From contig BDSI01000048.1 of the NCBI GenBank assembly GCA_003117195.1, forward strand, positions 62,001-126,000: 64,000 nt of DNA, given 5' to 3'. Positions 1 through 12,244 of this stretch are shown in pieces. The stretch is from Eudorina sp. 2006-703-Eu-15. Taxonomy: Eukaryota; Chlorophyta; Chlorophyceae; Chlamydomonadales; Volvocaceae. Below the pieces are notes generated by a model that ran no database searches, was not told where the DNA came from, and was given only the letters and a program-made list of their open reading frames with translations. The stretch's first letter is position 1. Every line of letters begins with the position of its first letter. Position numbers and translations under genes: made by a program.

Positions 1-246
1 GGAGGGGGAAGGGGAACGCGCGTGTGGGGAAGCGAGGCAGGCGAGGCGGGTGCGCTGTGGGAGAGCAGGGAACGGAGAGCAGGGGGGAACTCTGCACCGG
101 CTCCTCTCCCACATCCCTTCCCACACCTCGCCCTGCGCCACTCGTCACGGTAATGGGTAATCGTAACCCCCCGAGCTCCACCCGCCTGCCACCACCTGAC
201 TGCCTTTCCCATCGGCCCCCCCCCTGCCCCACCCCATCCCCCTCAG

Positions 247-3200
247 GACCACACCCCCGACTATGACAGCTACTGCATGCTGGGTGAGGCGTTCATGCAG
301 ATCCAGGAGCCGGAGAAGGCGGTGAGGGCCTTCGAGAACGCCCTGGAGTTCAACCCCAAGGATGTGGACCTGATCACCCGGGTGAGTGTGGGGAGGAGGG
401 AGAGGAGAAGGAGGAGGGAGCGGAGGATGCGGGCCGCGGAGGAGGGTTGATTAGGAAACTAAAATCAGAAGCGAACCCGGAGGAGGGTGCTCCGGGGAAG
501 AAAGGAGGCGCCCGATGCGCTGGTGCTCCTGACCCCCAACCCCACCCCCGTGCTGTTGGGGTGGGTAGCTGGGTGGCGGGGCTGGGTCGGCGATGACCCG
601 GGCTCGCACACAGTGTATTTGGGGGGAGGGGGCGCGCCGCTCTTGGTTGATATGAGGGGGCCGCCACTCGCCTGCTCGCTGCCCGCTGCAGCGCGGCCCC
701 ACGCACGCTCACCACCGTTGCCAGCACACCACCGCCACCGACAGCATCAACACCGATACCTTGCTGCTGACTGCCCCGTCGGTTCTTCCCCCAGCCTTCT
801 AGCTCACACACCACACCACGCCCCACCACGCCCCGCCTCACCCCACACCGCCCGCCCCCCTCCACACCGCCTACACGGCCCGGCCCCTCCGCCCCCGCAG
901 TGCGCCCGCGCGCTGGTGACCAGCCACGACTACCAGCGGGCCATCGACTACTTCACCAAGGCCATCGCCAACGCCCGGGGCGGCCTGCAGGTGAGCGGGG
1001 TTTGGAGAGGCACGCACGGCCCACTGCAGCCAGGCGTGGGCCGGGGTCGGGTGCCGGGATCTTGGTCGCGATGTCGGACACGTTGACCGCAGTGGCCACC
1101 CCTCATACAATCACACTCACGATCACCGTTGAGCGGCGCCCCCCCCCGCTTTGTGGCCGTGCTTGGCCCTGGCAGTGCACGTCTCTGGGTTCTTGCTGCC
1201 CCACCCTCCTCCGGGGCCCTGCCCACGTCTCGAGCGTTGCCTCCCATGCACGTAACCCTCCCCGGGTACCCACCCCAGCCTCCGAGGGCACCACAGGCCG
1301 TTGCTCTGTTGCGCCTTCTCTCGCTTGGCGCTCCCCCTTTGTCCTATCTTTCCTTCGCCACCGGCCTCCCCCCTCCCCCGCCCTCCCTCCCCCGCCTGCC
1401 CCCCGGCCCCCCCCTACCGCAGCACTCCCTGCAGCTGGAGCTGGGCAACCTGCTGGTGCGGCTGCGGCAGTGGCAGCCCGCCACCGCCACCATCAACAAG
1501 GCGCTGGAGCGGAACCGCGAGGGGCTGCCCGCCACCGAGAACCTGCAGCTGGACGTCGAGGGGTGAGGGGCGGGGGGGTTGGAAGGAGGAGGGCGGGAGA
1601 GGAGGAGGGGGAAAGAGGAAGAGGGGGGAGGTCGCTGCTCAGCACAGCCGTCAGCGTGACGTAGTTCACCTTGAGCCGTCTGCGCAGCCCAGCTCGGCCA
1701 GCAGAGCAGCGGGGAGTGGGGCGGGCGGGCGGGCGGGGGGGGTCGGTCCACATGGGTGCTTGGACCTCTCCTCCTGCATCTGCGCTATCCCTCCCTCCCC
1801 TTGACTCTCTCGTTGCACACACACACACACGGCCCCACCCCGCGCCCCGGTCTCTCTGCCCAGCCTTACCGCCCTACCTGGATTGATCCCCCCTGCAGGT
1901 GGTCCATGCTCGCCAAGGTGTACAAGGGCACCGGCGACATGGATGGCTACGTGGCCGCCCAGACCCGCGCCCTGGACCTCCAGAAGCAGCTGCTGCAGAA
2001 GCTGCGCGGCGAGCTGCCCGAGGCGGTGGCGCTGCAGCGGGAGCGCACCGCCGCCATCTGCTTCGACCTGGCGGAGCAACACAAGCGGGCGCGCAAGTTT
2101 GACAGGGTGGGTGGGCACGGAGAGCGGACGGGGGGTCCAGCAGGCGGAGTGTGCTCCTCCGCCTTGAACGTGACGTGTGGTGACTTGATCCGGGCTCGTG
2201 CTGGGCCAGGGGGTTTTCGTTTAGCCTCATCCGTTCCCGCCCCGCCCCGCCCCGCCCCGCCCCGCCCCGCCCCGCCCCGGCGCCCTCCCCTCTCCCCCCC
2301 AGGCCATGGAGCTGTACATGGAGGCCCTGCGGCACCACGAGACGCACGTGCCCTCCATGCTGGCAGTGGCCAAGCTGCACCTGGCCAACGGCGACACGGA
2401 CGCGTGCCAGGCGCAGTGCGTGACTCTGCTCAAGTACGACCCCGACAACGAGGAGGCGTCCATCATGCTGGCGGAGCTCATGTTCCACAAGGTACGTTGG
2501 GGGGGGGCGGGGGGAGGGGCGGGGGTTAGAGAGCTGCGCGAACGAGGCTGCGCGACCTGTGTACAGGAGAGCTGAGCGGCGAGAGGCGAGGAGTCCAGCG
2601 TGTGTGTTATTTAGGCAGGCAGAACAGGAGTGCGTGACATGCGAGGGGCCAAGTGGCGCCCAGTCGTTTGCCCGTATGAGTCCAGCGTGTGTGTGTGTGT
2701 GTGTGTAAAAGAGAACTGAGCCGCGAAAAATAGTGAAGCCCAGCGCAACAGCCGTGTGTGTGTGTGCGCATGCGTTTCAGTTGTTGCGCTGCGTGCACGT
2801 ATGGGCGTGGGTGTGGGCTTGTTTACATGAAATCGGGTATCGAGGGTGTTGCAAATGTGGCATGTCTTTTGACGTCTGCCCTGTCGAGCCCAACCCGGTT
2901 GCGAGCCGCTTGCGCGCTGTGTCTTGGGGTTGTGGAAGCCCGGCAGCACCTCCTCCCCGTTGGGCCCTAGAATACCCTCGCCCCCTCCCCCCCTCCCCCG
3001 CCTTCCCCTCGCCCCGCGCAGGAGCACTACGACACCGCCATCTACCACTTCCAGCAGCTGCTGGAGCGCTCCCCCAACCACTACGGCGCGCTGGCGCAGC
3101 TGATCCTGCTGCTGCGGCGCGCCGGGCGGCTGGAGGACGTGCCCCGCTACTTCACCTTGGCGGAGAGCGGCTCCCCCAAGGCCATCATGGACCCCGGCTA

Positions 3201-6074
3201 CCACTACTGCAAGGGGCTGTACAACCGGTGGGGAGGGACAGAGAGGGAGGGGCGGGGGCAGGGAGTCAGGCGGAAGCGGCCCAGGGGAGAGGGAGGGGGA
3301 GAGGGAGGGCAGGGGCGGGATGGTGTGCGGCGGTCAGGGGCCGACAAAAGGGAAGGAGGGGGCCTGACGCCTCTGCCTATCGCCTCTGCCCCGGGAGGGG
3401 GCCGTCACACGACGACCCCCGCGGGGTCCTCCCTCGAGTCGCTTTTGTTTCCTGTCCAGGACATAAGCGATCCTCTTCACCCCCCCCCGGCCCAACTACC
3501 CTCTCCCACATCCCCCTCCCCCCTGGCCCGCACAGCTACACCAACAACCCCCGCGAGGCGCTCAAGGAGCTGAACCTGGCCCGCAAGGACACGCGGTGGG
3601 GCTCCTCCGCCATCCTGCACATGGTGGAGATCTACCTCAACCCGGACAACGACGCGGTGTGGGAGGAGAAGGAGAACGCGGACACGCCGGAGAGCCGCGA
3701 GGCGGTGGCCACCGCGAGGAGCCTGCTCAAGCAGGTGGGGCGGGAAGGTGGGGGAGGAAGGGGGGAGGTGTTGGGAGGAGGGGCAGGTGGGGGGCAGGTG
3801 CGCTTGTGGCGGGGTGGTGGTGAGGTGATGGTGGCTCGTACAAAATCGCTTGTAAGATTCAACTGGTCTTTTGGAGAGATTTCAAAGTGGACATGAATGT
3901 ATTATATATAGCAGGTATATAGAGTCTGTACTGCACATACCGCGAGTGGTGGGGCAGGCTTGGGCCGCAGGTCAGAGGCCGGGTGACAGCTGGGGATGAT
4001 GGGCGTTGGGGGTTCGGGATGTGGGTGTGGGTGTGGGAGTTGGAAACGGGGGTTAAATTGAAAAAAAATAAATAAACCCGTAGAACGAACCCGGGCACAC
4101 CCAGCATAATGCAGTATACTTACGGGGTGCGGTACCTGCAGAGCAAACGAAAAGATAGAGACCGCGCGCGGGCGCGGGGCGGCGCGGCCGCGCTGCCGCA
4201 GTGCCACAACAAGCAAACGGGGGGTTACACCGCGGGTTGGGTGTGCGGGCAACACGCCGGACAACCGCGCCCTGCCCTTCCAGTGGGCTTGGGCTTGGGC
4301 GTGGACGTCCCTACAACACTCATTGTTCTCGGCGCGCGCGTTGCGGCTCGGGCAGACGGCAGAGTGCTGACATGGCAATCTGCGGCCGTGCGTGGAGGAC
4401 CCCCCCCACACACACACACACAGACAGGCGGGTTTCGGGTATCCTCTGTTTCCGTCGCCACCATCGACTATTGCGCTGGACTTCACTTCTCGCGGCTCAG
4501 TTATCTTTTACACACAGACATGCAGCCGCAAACAACCCGGCCCCTGGCCCCTGGCCGCCCTTGACGTTCTCCCTCGCGCTCCTCGCTCCCGGCCCGTCGT
4601 CTCCCGCCCGCCCCTCACCCCAACCCACCCCTCCCCCACCCCTCCCCCACCCCTCCCCCACCCACCTGCCCTGCCCACATTGTATCCTGCCCCCCTCGCC
4701 CCGCCAGGTCCGCGGCGCCGACACGAGCAGCCAGCGGTACCGGGTGTTAGAGTGTTACGCCATCATGGCGGGTAAGGACAAGAACGAGATCGAGAACGCG
4801 CTCAACACGCTGCTGGACCTGGCCAACCAGGTAGGGCGGGGTGCGGCGGCGTGGGGTGGGTTGGGGGGTGGGTTGGGGCCGCGGGGGGTGGGGTGCGGGG
4901 TGGGGTGGGTTGAAGCCCTGAATACCTTTAACCTCTACCTCTACCTCCTTCCTTGTCACCCCTGTAGATGCCCCCCTCGCCCTCACCCTCACCCTTGCCC
5001 TCCCTTCCACGCAATCCCCCCCGTCCTCCCCCCCCCCGCAGGACCCCAACAACGTGCCCGTCCTTCTGGCCATGGCCACCGGCTTCATGATGCTCAAGCA
5101 GACGCCCAAGGCCCGCAACCAGCTCAAGCGTGTCCAGAAGATCCAGTACAAGCCCGACGAGGCGGAGGAGTTTGAGCGCAGCTGGCTGCTGCTGGCGGAC
5201 ATCCACATCCAGGGCGGCAAGTACGACCTGGCGCAGGACCTGTGCCAGAAGTGCCTCAAGTACAACAAGAGCTGCGCCAAGGCCTGGGAGATCATGGGAC
5301 AGATCATGGAGCGGGAGCAGGTGGGGGGGGGCCCGGGGGTGCGGCGGGAGGGGCGGGTCGGATTGCGTACCGGGTCTGGTCTGGGCGGATGTGGATGAAG
5401 GGTGTACAGGAAAAGTGAGGGAGCAGGGTGAGGGTGTGGGTGTGGGTGTGGGTATGTGAATGCATGGGGTGGGTCCCTGGCGTGGCGGGATGGGATGGGG
5501 CGGCGTGGGGCGGGGTGGGGCACTCCAGAGTGCGGGTTGCGGCTGCGCTGTGCGGGTGGCCCCTGGGGGCACCTCGCCGGCTGACCTGGTCGCTCGGACT
5601 GCGCCCTCGCTGGCACCCCGTATCTGTCCGACTCCCTCCCTCCCTCCTTCCTCACCTGCCCCTGCTGCGTTGCCCCAGGCGTACAAGGACGCTGCGGACC
5701 ACTACGAGAACGCCTGGAAGCACGAGAACCAGGCGTCGGCGCAGGTGGGCTAGGTGCAGGGTCTTGGGTAAGGGGATGGGCCTGGGGGCTGACGATGGTC
5801 TCGGAGCGCCGCAGCTGACGGGCGCGTCCGGGGGTTTGCTCACTTCACCACACCTCACCTCACTTACCCCACCACACCACACCACTCCATACCACACCCC
5901 ACCACGCCCCGGGTGTGCGAGCAGGTTGGCTTCAAGCTGGCGTTCAACTACCTGAAGGCCAAGCGGTTCGTGGAGGCGGTGGACGTGTGCCACAAGGTCA
6001 TCAAGGCCTTCCCCGACTACCCCAAGATACGGAAGGAGATCCTGGAGAAGGCGCGCATGGGGCTCAAGCCGTGA
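247..6074 (+). CDS. IFT139: IFT139 (TTC21B homologue), C-terminal part
   Basis: This is the C-terminal 594 residues of a TPR protein of the intraflagellar transport A complex, which drives retrograde transport in cilia. Exons are 247-381, 901-990, 1423-1562, 1899-2106, 2303-2491, 3022-3227, 3536-3734, 4708-4830, 5042-5320, 5679-5744 and 5925-6074, and every phase agrees. The third exon could instead begin at 1435. The translation is a run of TPR helices, for example [29 protein letters not shown] and [18 protein letters not shown]. It ends with the family's typical tail [12 protein letters not shown] before TGA at 6072. The upstream exons, more than half of the usual roughly 1,300 residues, lie before the window. 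Bases 1-246 are the preceding intron. The introns carry several short repeats, listed separately. Identification rests on TPR spacing and on the conserved C-terminal block [17 protein letters not shown]. Confidence 0.93.
2694..2752 (+). repeat. Short dispersed repeat, copy A
   Basis: A roughly 55-bp segment running from a TG repeat through TAAAAGAGAACTGAGCCGCG to GAAGCCCAGCGCAACAG. It matches the reverse complement of 4456-4516 with few changes and matches 53446-53482 in part. It lies in an IFT139 intron. Confidence 0.65.
4054..4218 (-). repeat. 165-bp dispersed element, copy 1
   Basis: Almost identical to 62302-62466, with about five differences over 165 bp. It lies in the intron of IFT139 between 3735 and 4707. 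In minus orientation it begins GTTTGCTTGTTGTGGCACTG, with an A-box-like TGGCACTGCGGC. It contains a very GC-rich middle, then CCCGGGTTCGTTC (B-box-like) in a small CCCG/CGGG hairpin, and ends in TTTATTTATTTTTTTT. This layout suits a Pol III-transcribed SINE or small RNA, but no family was recognised. Confidence 0.7.
4456..4516 (-). repeat. Short dispersed repeat, copy B (inverted)
   Basis: The reverse complement reads TGTGTGTAAAAGATAACTGA, then GCCGCGAGAAGTGAAGTCCA, then GCGCAATAG. It pairs with copy A, so the IFT139 pre-mRNA contains an inverted repeat spanning two exons. Confidence 0.65.
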
Positions 6075-7319
6075 AGCCGCGGGGTAACCCCCTGGGGCTG
6101 TGGGGCTCAGGGTAGGGGATTGAGGTGGAGGCGGGCGACGAGGAGGGCGTGCGGGGTCTATGAGGATAGGCGTGGATTGGGGTTTTGCGGAGGGCCATGT
6201 TGGGAACCGCTGCCATTGTGTGTGGGGGGGGGAAGGAGGGAGGACGGGGCGGAGAGTCAAAGAGCGAGGCGGGGGTACCCTTGGGCTTGCAGGAGGTGGG
6301 TGCGGCTGGGGTGGAGGAGGTGTCGCTGAAGGTTGGTGCGTGAGAGGGAGGGAGGGACCACGGGAGGGAGGGAGGGAGGGGCGGCGCGTGCGTGCATGCA
6401 TCAGGCCGGGGAAAGCGGTAGGTCAGATGCGGTCCTGGGGCCGGTGTGTGTGCGCGAAGAGGGATGGAGAGGGGATTAGAGTTGGGCGGGGTTGAGGTCT
6501 GGAGGTGCGACGTTATGCAGGTGGTTGGGGGTTTCGGGGCTCGGGAAGCGTCATCGGGAGTCGCCCGACTGACCCGTGGGTCAATGGCGGTGGGCTGGCT
6601 TGCTGCACTGTGAACCGCGATTCGACCCATCGTGGCCTTATTTGTGCAGTGTCGTACATACCCACACATAACCAACAACAGAGTTAGGATTTAGTATGGA
6701 GACATTGCTCTCGTAGTCCCTTGCTCGCCACGTGTTGTCGGGGGCCAGGGAAAGGGGGGCTGGACAATCTGGGGGGGGGAGGCTAAGGTCAGACTCTTGT
6801 GCGGGTTTCGGAATTATGATTTCACGCTTCCGAGGTCTGTCGACAGCAGACCCTGGGGTGGGGTGCTCTTGAGTGGTCGGTGGCGCGCGGATGAGGTTTC
6901 AGGACCGCCTCCCGACGACGGTCGTTCCCAACGGACGGAGGGACAATGACAGACACGGAGGGACGTTTGCGGTGGCCAGCGCCGCACGAACACGCTTTGC
7001 ATGAATGTGTTGCTGGCGCGAACTTTGCCGTGCGGATCTTGGATGACATGGACGGTCGCGATTTGCGTGTCAGGTCGTTTGGGAGTCCGGGGGTGCCTGC
7101 GGGTTTGGCGCTGCGGCTGGCCTGGGGACCCTTGGCGCGCTGACGAAGAGCGGGGTGACGGACTGACGGTGAGTGACACCGCCCAGGTGAGGACTGTGAA
7201 GGAGACCCTCGCTGCTCGCTGCACGGGCCGCCGTCGGGTTCCAACCGGGACCCCGCGGCCGCCGCCGCCGCAGATGCAGGTCCAACAACCGGCCAACGGC
7301 GAGCAGCCGACCGCAGGAT

Positions 7320-7324
7320 TGTAA
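7320..7324 (+). terminator. Candidate TGTAA polyadenylation signal for IFT139
   Basis: TGTAA is the usual polyadenylation signal in volvocine algae. This is the first one I noticed downstream of the IFT139 stop. It would give a 3'UTR of about 1.25 kb, which is long but not unusual in these algae. The assignment is positional only. Confidence 0.35.
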
Positions 7325-8108
7325 CATGCCGGACGATCAACTTGCGCGGCGTCGTGTGTGGGCGGTTGAGGACAACAGATATTTTACACCTGGGCGTCGG
7401 GTGCTGCCTGCAGCCCATGGAACTAACGGTTTTGATGGCTCCAGATCGCGCCCACCAATCAGCCAGTCAGCCAGTCAGTCAGTCAGTACCGAACTGAAGT
7501 TTCAATCACACTTCGTATGCGCGCCACAGCGCAGCGACTACATGCATCGAGGACGGGCAGCAGGGCAGGGCAGGGCTGTGCCAGCGTTTGCACAGTGGGG
7601 GGCCTGCGCCCTTCACCACCCGGACACGCAACCCGTGCAGATGACTCCTGACGGCAACCAAGATACGCAGCCACGGCCCAAGCGGGAGCGAGCCTTCCCC
7701 TTCCAGACAAGCTAAGCAAGCAATGCGGCTGCGGGCTGCCCCTCCTCGCCGCCCGAAGAGCAGGCGTCTTCAAGACAATAATCGTGTGCCTTTGCATGTT
7801 CCAAGCGCACAAGATGACTCGGGCCATCGGTGACAGCCGCAGCCTCCTCGCTCACACCACACTGCGAAAACACGAAACCGCGCCACCACCACCGTGGCGC
7901 ACCGCATGGGATCCACAAGTGCACCGAAACACACCCCCCACCCACCCTACCCACACATGGAACGTGACATGCGCCTTGTTTCGTGCAGGGGGCTGCGGCC
8001 GATGCCAGACCCGCTGCAACACGCCATGCAGAACTCCCTTCCCTCCCTGCCTCCCGCATCCGTAACAACGACTCTAAAGCTAGCCCCGGTCGCAAACGAT
8101 TTCAGACC

Positions 8109-8194
8109 CTTCGTTCCTTCCTTCCTTTCTTCCTTCCTTCCTTTCTTCGTTCCTTCCTTCCTTTCTTCGTTCCTTCCTTTCTTCCTTCCTTCCT
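8109..8194. repeat. (CTTC/CTTT)n pyrimidine microsatellite
   Basis: About 86 bp of interrupted TTCC and TTTC units, all pyrimidine on the + strand except for a few TTCG interruptions. It produces spurious FLPSFLP-type ORFs on one strand and KEERKEG-type ORFs on the other. Confidence 0.9.
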
Positions 8195-9735
8195 GTGTAA
8201 CCGCTAGCAGGTAACGTTGGGAAACCGACCTTTGACACACACACACAATAGTCATACACATGGATGAAAAGCACGACAGCCCGGGAGAATTAGTGACAGC
8301 TCTGTGTGATGGCCCTTCCTCTGCAGGATAATATTTATGGATTTCAAAATCGGGCAACTGCCAACGTGCCTGGAGACCCGCGCGGCGGTTGAAACAATGC
8401 GCAACAGGTACACGTGCGGGCACTGACTCCTGTGGGTGGGTGATGATGCCGTGCTGGTTTCGTAACGGCTGTAGACATGCAGGGGACCGGCCGATCCGCC
8501 ACGCGCCGCGGTGCCAGCCCCACAACACGCTTTCCTCGCGTTGCGCGGACAAACCAGCATCCGGGCGCCGCCGGGCCTCTGTACGACCACATGTCGTACA
8601 CGGCCGGCGATCAGCGGGTCATTCGGGTGAACGGCCAACCAGCAAGCCCGCGGCCTTCCGACGCCGTCTGAAGCGAGCACCGACTGCCGACTGCCGCTTG
8701 GACCAGAATGAAAGAGTACGTTATAGAAGAAACCACACACAAGTCCGCATATCCGCACGAGGAACACGGGCGCTACCGGACACGATGGACACAACGATGT
8801 AATGGATCGATGCGGGGGGGGGGGGCGTGGCAGCCTTATGGACAAAGGTGGCATGCCGTCTCCGGACCCCCCCCCCCGAGACCACCTCCTCTTTCTCCTG
8901 CATAACACTCCTGCTTAACACCCCAGAGCACGGACCAGGACCAGCCATGAGGCTGGGACCTCGCCGTAGCGCCGTGGCAGTACACCAGTACGAGGCCGAT
9001 CAGTCGGGGGCACACCCTGCGCGCAAGAACACAACACCGCGTCCGCAGCTGACAGACCGGGGGCCGCGGGTTGCAATGAGGCACCTGTCTCCGAGCTAGC
9101 TAGCTGGGCTGTCCCATATGTTGGAAACGAATAACACTTAGAAAAATCTGACTCGTTTCGAGCGAAGTCCTACTCGACTTCTTGTCGGTCTTTGGAGGGG
9201 GCGCCTGCAGTCTAACAACAACCTTGGCAACACGTAACGTACAGAGTGCGGCAGCGCTGGAGAGTCGACCCCCCCCCGCGCTGCACCGAGCCCCTCTCCG
9301 CTGGCGCGCCTTCATCTCACAACCCCTCCTGCCTCCGGCGCGCCGTGCACCCGCCCTGCCATCCTGCCACACCCAGTGAGGTCCAAAAGCCAACCATCTC
9401 ATGACACACCCGCCCTGGGGCGTCGGAGCACAGATGCCATGGCTCGACAGCCTGCCTTGATCGCCGGCTTGTCAACTGCGTGCTGTTATATGGTACGAAT
9501 GCTCCTGTCGTACTACGTACAATGTAAGGGACGCGGGTATGTGTGTATGTATGAATGCGCTGTGGTATGAGACAAGAGTAGGGGGTCCATGCGGCAGCCC
9601 GAGCCAGCCAGGGGCGGCCTGGCCGACCCCGAACCTCGAGATCCAAGACAGGGGCGGCTAGACCGGTGGGCCGCCGCCTGATGTCAACGAGGACGGCGCC
9701 TGCTGACAGAGCTCGGGCTCCTCCAACTCGCCAGT

Positions 9736-12244
9736 TTACAGCCGCTCAAGATCCAGATCCAGATCTGATTCGCGGGGCCCGCTCAGCACCCAGGGGCCCC
9801 ACTGCTGCTGCTGCGCCTGCTCTGGACCCGGGAGGGTGACGCCGTCGTCGCATCCCGGCGAGGGTCCCCAGACCGCAGCCGCGGCTCCCCCGAACCACTG
9901 CGGCTGGGCGTCTAGCATCGGCCACAGGCCGCCGCCGCCGCCGCTGCTGGGTCCCCGGCTTCCGCTGCCCTGGGTTGTGGAGCACCGCGCGGCACGGGAG
10001 GTGGACCCCAGGAGGACCTCCGTGGCGTTTAGCTCGTCCAGCACGGCGGCCAAGCTGGGGCGGGCCCGTGGGTCGGTGCTGAGGCACCGGCAGCAGAGCG
10101 CCCGCAGGCGGGGCTCGCAGCCCTCCGGCCAACTCGGCTCCCGGGACGCGGGAGGCGGCGGCTTGGAGGTCAGGATCTCGCAGAGCAGGCAGCCGAAGGC
10201 GTACACTGCAGCCAGGCGGGGGAACGGCGCCAGGAGAGAGGACGCGCAGTCGATGGGTCGGTGGGGGAGGTGAGAATGGTGAGGGTTCGGGGGCATATGC
10301 GGCTTGCGCTTGCGCAGCATGAACGGCAGCAGCTGACCCCGCCCGGAACCCGACGTAATGGTGCACGCAGGCACCGCCAAGAACCGCAGGGTGGCGGGAT
10401 GATGCCCCGCAATTGAAGACGGCGCCGGCGGCGGCCCAGGCCGTGGCCGTGGCCCTATTCCCTGATCTGATCCCACGTGCTGCCGCTGTGAAGTCCGCGC
10501 GGCGGTGGCGCAACTCACCGTCCGCGGCTTGCAGCTGGGAGACGCTGGGCGCCCGTGCTTGCCTCGTGTTGACGTCGCCAGTCTCCCCGCTGCACTGGCG
10601 GCCACGCCCCAATTCGGGTGCCCTGTACAGCTGCCACCGGTCCGATTCCGTGTCCGCCAGGTCCGTGGGGCACGTGGTGGGAGGAGCGCCGGCTGAGCTG
10701 CTCCGTGAACCGAACGACCGACGGCGTCGCAGAGAGTCTCCGGCTGCGGCTGCTGCTGCGGCGGCGTGCCTGCAGCCCAGTCCTGCATCTGCGAGCTGCG
10801 AGGAAGGGGGAGGGTGGGCCACCCGGGGTTGACTCCAGGGAGGGTTCTCCGGTGGCCCCTCCGAGGACCGGATCAACGGCGGGCAGGGCGGTGATAGGTC
10901 TGCTCTAGGGAGGAGTTGCAGCGGGAATATCCGCGGACGGGATTGCCAATGGAAGCTAAGAGATTGACTGAAATTGCTGCGACGCTCTGACGTGGCAAAA
11001 TTTGAAGTGAAGACGTACAAGTCCTACACCGTACGGTGTACGGTACAGTTAAATCGCCCCGAAACAGCAGAGAGGTGGAAAGCTGAATGGCTCACCTTCG
11101 CAGCGAAACCCCGGTGATCAGCGTAGCACTCAAGCAGCAAAACTTGAGATGGGCGTAGGTTGCCGTGGCAAGAGCCGAGGAGGTGCAGGTGCATAAGGCC
11201 CAGCGCAACCTCACGGGCTGTGCAAAGGGCAGCGCGCATCGCCACGAGCTTGGACCATTGATTTGTCTCTTGAAAACACTGCGCTGCGATGGCTTGCGTG
11301 ATGTCTCCCTAGTGCATGTCCAGCGCATGGGGATAGCATTTTTAATAGAGAATTACTTGTAAGCACTGCGGACGACAAAAATATAAAATACGCAAGCATC
11401 GCAATCTTCAACTAGCTGCTTACCATGAAACAAAGCTCAGTCAATAGCGCGACGAGGTAATCGCCGGCAGCAGGTCTCAACGTCCCCAGGATCGTCTCGA
11501 CGGTATTTTCAAGTCGGCTAGTTTCGCCCTGCTCCTGGCACTGTGTGTCCAAAAATGTGGATCCCAAAAAGCTCTCAATTCCGACGCTGCTCATCGCTGC
11601 AAACGTTTCCTCGCCAGCCGCGCGTTCTGGAACCTCCGGCTCCACAGGGGGCTGTGACGCTCGCACTCCTGCGCCCTCGTTGACGCGAACAGCCCGAGAA
11701 AAATAATACTGTAGGATGAAGGGATGCGACTGATTGACCAGCAAGTCTAGTCCAGCGAGCAACTCGGACGTTAACGACGGCGAGCGAATAAACTTCACGC
11801 AGCACCTCGCGCCATGCCAGGTTCCTACGCAAATAAATTATGAGCATGTAATCTCAGATGATATCATACAATTTTATTATGAGTTGGGCCAAGTGAGCCC
11901 AAGAGTATTGCGCACCTACCTTTGAAGATCAAACTGTCACGGCCGCTGATAGTTGGTTCACAGTCCAACGAAACACCAGATAATAATTCTTGGACAGAAC
12001 TGACCAGCTTCAGACGGCATCTGGCGCCAGGCGTTTCGAATTGCGGACGACCCTCGCTGCTTGGGGTGTTTTCATCCGCGGCTTCTAATATTGAGGCAGC
12101 GACCATGGCTGCTTCCTCGGCGGTGGACTTGCAGCTGGAAGATTGGCCGCGTTCCTTACGGACAGTTGGATAGGTTATCTGGTTACATGCTTCACGTCGT
12201 CGTCTGCCAAAACAACAGGAGATTAAGCCGCCAATCAATGGCAT
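9736..12244 (-). CDS. TKL-like protein kinase domain, predicted pseudokinase
   Basis: Exons on the minus strand are 12244-11920, 11824-11424, 11308-11096, 10795-10519 and 10205-9736, giving 561 aa with all phases consistent. The N-terminus MPLIGGLISCCFGRRRR has a Cys pair followed by basic residues, which suggests possible acylation and membrane attachment (inference). Kinase landmarks appear in order across the splice joins. They are a degenerate glycine loop, a beta-3 motif IFKGTWHGARCCVKFI with Lys119, a hinge-like ELCFMGDITQAI, CHGNLRPSQVLL at 289-300 in place of HRDxKPxN, LADAGLG at 314-320 in place of DFG, YRAPEL with APE at 372-374, and DVYAFGCLLCEIL from 405. The C-terminal lobe ends CLSTDPRARPSLAAVL, followed by a Gly/Gln-rich tail. 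The catalytic Asp of HRD is Asn292, the following Lys is Arg and the metal-binding Asn is Gln, so I expect no phosphotransfer. The protein is probably a scaffold or regulator. Its partner is unknown. Confidence 0.85.

Larger units (their letters stand above)
6075..9735. other. Convergent intergenic region, no gene seen
   Basis: This 3.7-kb stretch separates the stop of IFT139 from the stop of the pseudokinase gene, so it should hold both 3'UTRs. No ORF has recognisable protein sequence or a convincing splice chain. A CTTC-type pyrimidine tract lies at 8109-8194. I see no RNA gene. Confidence 0.6.
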
